NCBI GenBank assembly: GCA_900553545.1
Contig: USDP01000071.1
Span: 1 to 7,727 of the forward strand
Direction of reading: 5' to 3'
Length of the DNA: 7,727 nucleotides
Source of the DNA: an uncultured Eubacteriales bacterium
GTDB taxonomy: Bacteria; Bacillota; Clostridia; Oscillospirales; Oscillospiraceae
Part shown: positions 1 to 4,623 of the stretch, piece by piece
Layout: each line of letters opens with the position of its first letter
Numbering within the stretch: position 1 is the stretch's first letter
The notes under the pieces: model-generated
What the model saw: only the letters and a program-made list of their open reading frames with translations
What the model was told of the DNA's origin: nothing
The model's database searches: none
Program-made: the position numbers and the translations under genes

Positions 1-9
1 TCAATCAAG

Positions 10-42
10 CAGTTTTCTGAACTTTCCAAGTTCAGAAAACTG
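10..42. repeat. Perfect 15-bp stem-loop
   Basis: Arms 10-24 and 28-42 are exact reverse complements around the 3-base loop TCC. The arm contains CTGAACTT. No T-run follows, so it is not a classical terminator by itself. It sits 6 bases before a second perfect stem-loop. It may be a dispersed palindromic repeat or part of the 3' end of a gene left of the window. Confidence 0.75.
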
Positions 43-48
43 GACAGG

Positions 49-89
49 CAGCGTGTCGAAAAGACTTTTTCGACACGCTGGGCCTTTTT
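49..89 (+). terminator. Stem-loop with T-run, probable terminator of an upstream gene
   Basis: Arms 49-62 and 67-80 form a perfect 14-bp stem with loop GACT. It is followed by GGGCC and five Ts (85-89). This fits an intrinsic terminator for a plus-strand gene ending left of the window, although the T-run starts four bases after the stem. The arms are also A/T-rich near the loop, so the hairpin could form in transcripts of either strand. Confidence 0.5.
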
Positions 90-117
90 GGCAGCCAATG
101 CCCGCCCGCAGTCTTAC

Positions 118-149
118 AAAAAGGCGCCGCCCCACACGGAACGGCGCCT
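118..149 (-). terminator. Intrinsic terminator of the XRE regulator gene
   Basis: Read on the minus strand, the 8-bp stem AGGCGCCG/CGGCGCCT (149-142 with 129-122) encloses a 12-base loop and runs straight into a run of five Ts (122-118). It begins 8 bases after the stop codon of the regulator gene, the only minus-strand gene that could use it. Confidence 0.8.
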
Positions 150-156
150 GAAACGG

Positions 157-744
157 CTATTTTTTCGCGAGGGATCGGCGGAACAGCTCCCACAAAATGA
201 CCAGCACCTGCGCCGCCGCGCAGACGAGGAAGATCAGCTCCAGATTCGGTACGGGCAGCGACAGATAGAGCGACAGGCCCAGCGACCAGACGAGCAGCGA
301 CGTGGAGATCCCCTGCCAGAGCAGGCCCCACCAGAGGCTCGTGAACACGATGGCGAGGATTGACGCGACCGGGATCGCGTAGATGAAGAACAGCCACGCC
401 CGATACGGGATCGCAAACACGACGAACAGGAAGAAGATCAGCGTTGCCACCGCGAACGTCAGCGCGATCGACAAAATCAGGATGAACATGTGGAACCGGG
501 GCCGATCCTCCTTCGGCGGCTCTTCCTCGCCGATGAGGTTGCTGACCGTGATGCCGTAGAGGTCGGCGATGCGCGTGAGGATATAGATGTCGGGCAGACT
601 CTCTCCGCGCTCCCACTTTGAGATGGATTTGTCGGAATAATTCAGCTTCGCCGCCAGATCCATCTGCGTATCCTTGTGCGCCTTGCGGTACGCGGCGATA
701 TTCTTTGAAACGGTGCGCCGCAGGGCGGCTTCTTCGACCTGCAT
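157..744 (-). CDS. XRE-family regulator with four-helix membrane domain
   Basis: The 195-residue protein joins a DNA-binding head to a membrane tail. Residues about 12-70 are a Cro/C1-type helix-turn-helix: the segment RKAHKDTQMDLAAKLNYSDK followed by SISKWERGESLP is the usual signature, with SKWERG in the recognition region. A charged linker (EEEPPKEDRP, 73-82) leads to four predicted membrane helices at about 86-111, 116-138, 143-163 and 168-187. Membrane-tethered XRE proteins are common in Clostridia and are usually taken to couple transcription to a membrane or envelope signal; the ligand cannot be read here. The start is well supported by AAGGAGGT at 756-749, four bases before the ATG. 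The gene stands alone with its own terminator. The target is unknown; self-regulation is possible because a near-palindrome lies just upstream. Confidence 0.88.
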   Translation of the reverse strand: MQVEEAALRRTVSKNIAAYRKAHKDTQMDLAAKLNYSDKSISKWERGESLPDIYILTRIADLYGITVSNLIGEEEPPKEDRPRFHMFILILSIALTFAVATLIFFLFVVFAIPYRAWLFFIYAIPVASILAIVFTSLWWGLLWQGISTSLLVWSLGLSLYLSLPVPNLELIFLVCAAAQVLVILWELFRRSLAKK

Positions 745-776
745 GGTGACCTCCTTGCGCTATGATCTAAAATGCG

Positions 777-808
777 TTGAAAATTCAAAGAATTCTACTG
801 CCGGTAGA
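777..808. promoter_or_regulatory. Possible control region of the XRE gene
   Basis: A near-palindrome TTGAAAATTCAA (777-788; arms TTGAA/TTCAA) lies 33 bases before the regulator start codon. Next to it on the minus strand is TAGAAT (797-792), a 5/6 match to a -10 box, and a second small dyad TCTAC/GTAGA (794-798, 804-808). No convincing -35 was found. If the -10 is real, the palindrome covers the start point, as an autorepressor site would. This is weak and inferred only. Confidence 0.3.
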
Positions 809-852
809 GTCCTTCTCTCCCACAAGTTTCCCCCATGGGAAGGGGCGGTAGG

Positions 853-881
853 GTGACAAATGCGCCGCGCCGTGCAATACT
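853..881 (+). promoter_or_regulatory. Candidate extended -10 promoter for a small RNA
   Basis: GTGACA (853-858, 5/6 to the -35 consensus) is followed after 17 bases by AATACT (876-881, 4/6 to the -10 consensus). TG at 873-874 has the spacing of an extended -10 element. Transcription would begin near 888. The only plus-strand signals downstream before the next promoter are hairpins and terminators. Confidence 0.45.
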
Positions 882-887
882 TGTGGC

Positions 888-1008
888 AGAAGAGAGACCT
901 GCTTTCATCCGAGCAGACTTTTCAAAAAGTATATCATACTTTTCTCGCCCGCGCAAGCGGGTGAAAACGCATCCGGCGTCTCACACACCGCGCCGGGTGC
1001 GTTTTTTT
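888..1008 (+). ncRNA. Candidate structured small RNA, about 120 nt
   Basis: This lies in the 361-base gap between the regulator and the DUF2284 gene, where I see no credible coding sequence. Four hairpins follow one another: CTGCT/AGCAG (899-903, 912-916); a perfect 8-bp stem AAAAGTAT/ATACTTTT with loop ATC (925-943); a 7-bp stem with a GCAA tetraloop of the GNRA type (946-963); and a 12-15-bp terminator stem with seven Ts. A promoter-like site lies just upstream, and the next gene has its own promoter after the terminators, so the transcript would be independent. I compared it by eye with T-box, 6S, SRP and common riboswitch motifs and recognised none. The 5' end and function are unknown; a leader or decayed riboswitch remains possible. 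Confidence 0.4.
964..1008 (+). terminator. Strong intrinsic terminator
   Basis: Arms 967-978 and 991-1002 pair over 12 bp with one G-U, and the A-run at 964-966 extends the pairing into the T-run. Seven Ts (1002-1008) follow on the plus strand, while the opposite strand has only four Ts, so it is oriented rightward. No plus-strand coding gene precedes it, which is the main evidence for a non-coding transcript here. Confidence 0.82.
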
Positions 1009-1049
1009 ATGGCAGGACTGCGCAGCTCGCCTGCCATTGATTCTTTTTT
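1009..1049 (+). terminator. Second, tandem terminator
   Basis: Stem ATGGCAGG/CCTGCCAT (1009-1016, 1030-1037) is followed by a T-rich stretch ending in six Ts (1044-1049). It directly abuts the preceding terminator, giving a double stop just before the promoter of the DUF2284 gene. The T-run begins late after the stem, so it is probably the weaker of the two. Confidence 0.55.
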
Positions 1050-1056
1050 GCGCCCA

Positions 1057-1085
1057 TTGACGCGGCGGCGCGCATCGTGTAAAAT
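1057..1085 (+). promoter_or_regulatory. Sigma-A promoter of the DUF2284 gene
   Basis: TTGACG (1057-1062) and TAAAAT (1080-1085) are separated by exactly 17 bases, each 5/6 to the housekeeping consensus. Transcription would start near 1092, leaving a leader of only about 14-23 bases. That excludes control by the upstream structured region acting as a leader of this transcript. Confidence 0.8.
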
Positions 1086-1114
1086 CGTGTTAAAGATTTT
1101 GTGGGGTGAGCCAT

Positions 1115-1648
1115 TTGAACCGGGAACTGATCGAGCAGCAGCTCTCCGCCCTTCCGCTGGCCCAATACGGCTGGATCGAGACGGCAGAGCTGGAATTTTC
1201 AGAGCGCATCCGCCGCGTCTGTGAGCAGGAATGCCCTATGTATGGAAAAACATGGGCTTGTCCGCCCGCCGTCGGGACGGTGGAGGAGTGCCGTGCGCGG
1301 TGCCTTTCCTATCCGCACGCGCTGTATCTGACCACGCTGACCGAGGTCTCTGACATTGCGAATCTCGACGAGACGCTCGCCACCCGCGCGCCGCACGAGG
1401 CCGTCACGCGCGAGGCGCTCGCCATTCTGAAGCCGCACGTCAAGGATGTCATGGCCCTGTCCACCGAGGCGTGCGCCATCTGCGAGCACTGCGCCTATCC
1501 GGGCGCGCCCTGCCGCCATCCGGAGCTGATGTTCCCCTGCGTGGAAAGCCACGGCATCATCGTCACGGCCCTCGCAGAAAAAGAGGGGATTGACTTCTAC
1601 GGCGGCAACCTCGTTACGTGGTTTTCACTGCTGCTTTTCCGCGAATAA
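1115..1648 (+). CDS. DUF2284-type cysteine-rich predicted metal-binding protein
   Basis: The 177-residue soluble protein resembles the DUF2284 family, which is annotated as metal-binding but has no assigned reaction. Numbered from the TTG, it has nine cysteines: C36, C40 and C49 around the family-like motif CPMYGKTWACPP, C63, then C120-x2-C123-x2-C126 with C133 in CRHPELMFPC, and C142. This spacing would suit an iron-sulfur cluster or zinc; which one cannot be told. The start is a choice: an in-frame GTG at 1106 has no ribosome site, while TTG at 1115 has GGGGTGAG 1-8 bases further upstream at good spacing and gives an N-terminus (NRELIEQQ) like that of family members. It has its own promoter and overlaps the convergent pseudouridine synthase by 24 bases. 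Confidence 0.85.
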   Translation: MNRELIEQQLSALPLAQYGWIETAELEFSERIRRVCEQECPMYGKTWACPPAVGTVEECRARCLSYPHALYLTTLTEVSDIANLDETLATRAPHEAVTREALAILKPHVKDVMALSTEACAICEHCAYPGAPCRHPELMFPCVESHGIIVTALAEKEGIDFYGGNLVTWFSLLLFRE

Positions 1649-2350
1649 TGCTTCCCAGGGCGGATTTTCTGGACTTTTTTCGAATGTTTGCATTCTCCCG
1701 TCGCGCGGATCGGGGAAGGAGAGGCGGTACGACCAGAGCAGCGGTGCGCTGCCCTTGCCGCCATACTTTCCGTCGCCCGCGAGCGGACAGCCGCGCGCGG
1801 CGAACTGCACGCGGATCTGGTGTGTCCGCCCGGTGTGCAGATGCACGCGGATGAGCGTCCCCTCCGCGCCGGACGCCAATGTTTCATAGTCCAAAACGGC
1901 CTCTTTCACGCCGTTCCGCTTTCGTTTTACAACATAGGTCTTATTTTTGACGCGGTCGTGGTATAATAGATCGCGGAGCGTTCCATGTGGCTCGGCCATC
2001 GGCTTTGTCAGCATAGCGAGGTATTCTTTTTCCATCCGTCCCTCCTGAATTGCGCGGGAGAGCGCCGCTGCGGCCTGCTTCGTCCGGGCGTAGACCATCA
2101 CGCCGCCGACCGCCTGATCGAGCCGGTGCACCGGATAAATTTCGCCATGCAGCCCCAATGATGGCTCCGCTGGCGATGCGCTCGGCCCCGCTGCCGGCTG
2201 CGCTGGCGGATGCGCTGCCGGCTGCGCTGACAATGCGCGCAGCTCCGCTGCCAGCCGCGCTGGCATGGCCTCCGGCCCTTCGCCCTGCGACGGGATGCCG
2301 GCTGGCTTCACGCACACGACGTACGCCGCGTTCTGCTCCAGAATTTCCAT
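1625..2350 (-). CDS. RluA-family RNA pseudouridine synthase
   Basis: The 241-residue protein should isomerise uridine to pseudouridine in rRNA or tRNA in the cytoplasm. The catalytic motif HRLDQAVGG carries the active-site aspartate at D78. The other family motifs are present: VCVKPAGIPSQ (13-23), the RVHLHTGRTHQIRVQF segment with GRTHQIR, and LAGDGKYGG. There is no N-terminal S4 domain, so this is the compact form; the exact RNA target cannot be assigned. An Ala/Pro-rich insert at about 40-64 (AQPAAHPP-AQPAAGPS) separates the first motif from HRLD and is coded by a repetitive stretch. The start is supported by GAGGTGA a few bases upstream. No terminator was seen after the stop, which lies inside the end of the DUF2284 gene. 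Confidence 0.92.
   Translation of the reverse strand: MEILEQNAAYVVCVKPAGIPSQGEGPEAMPARLAAELRALSAQPAAHPPAQPAAGPSASPAEPSLGLHGEIYPVHRLDQAVGGVMVYARTKQAAAALSRAIQEGRMEKEYLAMLTKPMAEPHGTLRDLLYHDRVKNKTYVVKRKRNGVKEAVLDYETLASGAEGTLIRVHLHTGRTHQIRVQFAARGCPLAGDGKYGGKGSAPLLWSYRLSFPDPRDGRMQTFEKSPENPPWEALFAEKQQ
2189..2229. repeat. 17-bp direct repeat inside the synthase gene
   Basis: The 17-base string CGCTGCCGGCTGCGCTG occurs at 2189-2205 and again at 2213-2229, a period of 24 bases or exactly eight codons. It encodes the two tandem octapeptides AQPAAHPP and AQPAAGPS. The in-frame period means slippage or unequal exchange could lengthen or shorten the insert without a frameshift. Confidence 0.8.
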
Positions 2351-2370
2351 TGCCTCACCTCATTTGTTCT

Positions 2371-2399
2371 ATGATACCCGCAAGGCAGGGAAAATGCAA
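2371..2399 (-). promoter_or_regulatory. Promoter of the pseudouridine synthase gene
   Basis: On the minus strand TTGCAT (2399-2394) and TATCAT (2376-2371) are 17 bases apart. The -10 is 5/6, the -35 only 3/6. It lies about 20 bases before the start codon and is back to back with the exporter promoter. Confidence 0.6.
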
Positions 2400-2411
2400 C
2401 CGCCGCGCGGC

Positions 2412-2440
2412 TTGATTTTCCCTGCGCGCTCCGATATAAT
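2412..2440 (+). promoter_or_regulatory. Sigma-A promoter of the ABC exporter gene
   Basis: TTGATT (2412-2417) and a perfect TATAAT (2435-2440) are separated by 17 bases. Transcription would start at about 2446-2448, so the in-frame ATG at 2448 is at or next to the mRNA 5' end, and the real start is more likely the ATG at 2481. Confidence 0.85.
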
Positions 2441-2480
2441 ATAGAAAATGAATTATCAGAAAGAAATTGGAGAACTTCGC

Positions 2481-4229
2481 ATGACAACCAAAGACTATCA
2501 GCAGAAAGGAATGTTTTCAATTTTCCTTTCTTTTTTTAAGCCGCATCGAGGCCTGTTCTTCCTCGACATGGTCTGTGCGCTATTTGTTGCGCTGGTTGAC
2601 CTGGCCTATCCGGTCATCTCCCGCAAGGCGATCAACACGCTCCTGCCCAATCTGCAATACAAGACATTCTTCGTCGTCATGGGCATCGTCGTGCTGGCCT
2701 ACGTCATCCGCTCTCTGCTCTATTATGTCATCACCTACTGGGGCCATACGTTCGGCATCCGCGTCGAGGCCGATGTCCGCGAGGCGCTCTTCACCCACAT
2801 GCAGACCCTCGGCTTCGACTTTTACGACCGCAACCGCACCGGCCATCTGATGAGCCGCCTGACCACCGACCTCTTTGAGATCACCGAGCTGGCGCACCAC
2901 GGCCCCGAGGACCTGTTCATCGCCATCGTCACGATCACCGGCGCACTCATTGTCATGTTCACAATCGAATGGCGGCTCGCGCTCGTCGTCTGCGTGCTCA
3001 TCCCGGTCGCCGTATTCGTCATCATGTCGCGCCGCCGCGCGATGGGCCGCGCCTCGCGCCTCGTCAAGCAGAAGGTCGGCGTCATCAATGCCGACATCGA
3101 ATCCTGCCTCTCCGGCATGCGCACGGCCAAGGCGTTCGCCAACGAATCGGTCGAGGCGGAGAAGTTCCGCCGCTCGAACGAGATGTACAAGGGCTCCAAG
3201 AAGTATTTCTATCAGGAGATGGGCATTTTCAACTCCAGCATGGAGTTTTTCCTCAGCATCCTCTCCGTTGCGGTCGTGACGGTGGGCGGCGCGCTCATCA
3301 TGCAGGGCCGCATGGACGTGGTCGACCTGCTGACGTTCACGCTCTATATCACCACGTTCGTCAACCCGATCCGCAAGCTGGCGAACTTCGCCGAGATGTT
3401 CGCCAACGGCACGGCAGGACTCGAGCGCTTCGTCGAGATCATGCGCACCGAACCTGCGCTGGATGATGCACCCGATGCGAAGGAGCTTTCGAAGGTCAAC
3501 GGCGCGATTGACGTCGACCACGTCAGCTTCGCCTACGAGGGCGAGCTGGACGTTCTGCACGACGTCTCGCTCCATGTCAACCCCGGCGAGACGATTGCGG
3601 TTGTCGGGCCGTCCGGCGGAGGCAAGTCCACGCTCTGCCAGCTCATTCCGCGCTTCTACGATGTAACTGGCGGCTCTATCCGCGTCGACGGGCAGGACGT
3701 CCGCGCCGTCACGCAGCAGAGCCTCCGCCGCGCCATCGGCGTCGTCCAGCAGGACGTCTTCCTCTTCGCCGATTCCATCCTCGAGAACATCCGCTACGGC
3801 CGCCCGGACGCAAGCATGGACGAGATCGTCGCCGCGGCCAAGCGCGCCGAAATTTACGACGACATCATGGCGATGCCCGACGGCTTTGACACCTACGTCG
3901 GCGAGCGCGGCACGCTCCTGTCTGGCGGGCAGAAGCAGCGCATCTCCATCGCCCGTGTCTTCCTGAAAGATCCGTCCATCCTGATCCTCGACGAGGCGAC
4001 CTCCGCGCTCGACTCCATGACCGAGGCGAAGATTCAGCACGCCTTTGACGAGCTGGCCAAGAACCGCACGACGCTCATCATCGCCCATCGCCTTTCCACC
4101 ATCCGCGCCGCCAGCCGCATCGTCGTCATCGTCGACGGGAAGATTGCCGAGCAGGGCACGCACGCGGAGCTGACGGCCCTGAACGGCACCTATGCCGCCC
4201 TCTGCCGCACGCAGAATCTTTTGCAATGA
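2481..4229 (+). CDS. ABC exporter half-transporter (MsbA/YfiB-like)
   Basis: The 582-residue protein fuses a six-helix type IV exporter domain (helices near 27-47, 63-83, 144-163, 166-185, 254-275, 284-303) to an ATPase domain from about 343. All ATPase motifs are intact: Walker A GPSGGGKS (376-383), Q-loop Q424, signature LSGGQ (480-484), Walker B LILDE with catalytic E505, D-loop SALD and switch H536. Two half-units form a working exporter of lipid, drug or peptide type; the substrate cannot be told. No second half-transporter is adjacent, so a homodimer is the simplest reading. The ATG at 2481 is preferred because TTGGAGAA lies upstream at good spacing, whereas an in-frame ATG at 2448 falls just after the -10 box with no ribosome site. 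The gene is monocistronic in this window. Confidence 0.93.
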   Translation: MTTKDYQQKGMFSIFLSFFKPHRGLFFLDMVCALFVALVDLAYPVISRKAINTLLPNLQYKTFFVVMGIVVLAYVIRSLLYYVITYWGHTFGIRVEADVREALFTHMQTLGFDFYDRNRTGHLMSRLTTDLFEITELAHHGPEDLFIAIVTITGALIVMFTIEWRLALVVCVLIPVAVFVIMSRRRAMGRASRLVKQKVGVINADIESCLSGMRTAKAFANESVEAEKFRRSNEMYKGSKKYFYQEMGIFNSSMEFFLSILSVAVVTVGGALIMQGRMDVVDLLTFTLYITTFVNPIRKLANFAEMFANGTAGLERFVEIMRTEPALDDAPDAKELSKVNGAIDVDHVSFAYEGELDVLHDVSLHVNPGETIAVVGPSGGGKSTLCQLIPRFYDVTGGSIRVDGQDVRAVTQQSLRRAIGVVQQDVFLFADSILENIRYGRPDASMDEIVAAAKRAEIYDDIMAMPDGFDTYVGERGTLLSGGQKQRISIARVFLKDPSILILDEATSALDSMTEAKIQHAFDELAKNRTTLIIAHRLSTIRAASRIVVIVDGKIAEQGTHAELTALNGTYAALCRTQNLLQ

Positions 4230-4252
4230 TCTAAAATCTCTTGAATTTTGAA

Positions 4253-4281
4253 TGTAGGGGCGGCCAATGGCCGCCCCTACA
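4253..4281. terminator. GC-rich hairpin between convergent genes, possible terminator
   Basis: A perfect 13-bp stem (4253-4265 with 4269-4281, loop AAT) lies 23 bases after the exporter stop codon. It has no proper T-run on either strand, so any terminator role would be weak or Rho-assisted. No better terminator for the exporter gene was seen. Confidence 0.35.
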
Positions 4282-4433
4282 AGTCCCTCTCAGCCGGGCG
4301 CGTAAGGAACGCGCACCCGGCATACCCCGCAGTATGATGCGGGGCAAGGCGCACAAGCCGCGCAAGCTCCCCCAGAGGGGGAGCCAAGCCGCTGCGGCGG
4401 GGTTGAGGGCCGATGAGGGCATCGGCCCCTACA
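4253..4433. mobile_element. 181-bp MITE-like element with 9-bp terminal inverted repeats
   Basis: The ends are TGTAGGGGC (4253-4261) and its exact reverse complement GCCCCTACA (4425-4433). Inside are several hairpins: a 13-bp stem with loop AAT at the left end (4253-4281), CCCCGCA/TGCGGGG (4325-4331, 4338-4344), GCTCCCCC/GGGGGAGC with loop AGA (4366-4384), and a 9-bp stem with loop AGGG at the right end (4407-4428). It carries no credible gene. No clear target-site duplication is visible. It lies between two convergent genes, where its end hairpins might also stop transcription. Calling it mobile is inference from the ends and from a shared module at 7686-7714. Confidence 0.6.
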
Positions 4434-4623
4434 AATAATCCGTGCGGTGTTCGAGCCTGCCGGTGACGGCGTCAGAGACCGTCCAGACGAGGTAGATGAG
4501 TCCGACGAGGAGCGCGGCGGGGATCGCCAACACCGCGATCAGCGCCAGCGAGCCGCCTGTGATGCATTTGGAGAGCACACTGCGCACACGGCATTTCGGC
4601 GCGGGCAGCTGCGGCCTATTCAT
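4429..4623 (-). CDS. Small single-helix membrane protein coupled to the Bce-type permease
   Basis: A 64-residue protein I do not recognise. A basic N-terminus (residues 1-19 include K10, R12, R14, K19) precedes one hydrophobic segment at about 23-49, rich in Ala, Leu, Ile and Val and ending in LIYLVW, then a short charged tail (RLEHRTDYL). The positive-inside rule predicts a cytoplasmic N-terminus. Its ATG overlaps the permease stop by 8 bases, and a clean GGAGG (4633-4629) sits five bases upstream, so it is probably translated by coupling as the third gene of the operon. A longer in-frame start at 4683 lacks this support. By position it may be an accessory or stabilising subunit of the transporter; that is inference. 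The TAG stop lies within the terminal repeat of the adjoining 181-bp element. Confidence 0.7.
   Translation of the reverse strand: MNRPQLPAPKCRVRSVLSKCITGGSLALIAVLAIPAALLVGLIYLVWTVSDAVTGRLEHRTDYL

Noticed and set aside
849..870. AGGGTGAC...CCGCG resembling a T-box motif
   Set aside because: The conserved order AGGGTGG-ACCGCG is not kept, no specifier stem was found, and the gene downstream is not an amino acid or tRNA gene with this leader.
835..1224. A 129-codon plus-strand frame over the intergenic region
   Set aside because: It runs through two terminators, a promoter and the start of the DUF2284 gene in another frame; the peptide is Arg/Pro-rich and unlike any protein.
2580..4226. A 548-codon open frame on the minus strand
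   Set aside because: It is exactly opposite the intact ABC exporter. The peptide is a charged, low-complexity shadow without family motifs, as expected from GC-rich codon bias.
4241..4438. Short open frames on both strands inside the 181-bp element
   Set aside because: They are made of translated hairpin arms, with no ribosome site; the region is repeat DNA.
4253..4440. CRISPR array
   Set aside because: The repeated units are hairpins of different sequence, with no regularly spaced identical repeats.
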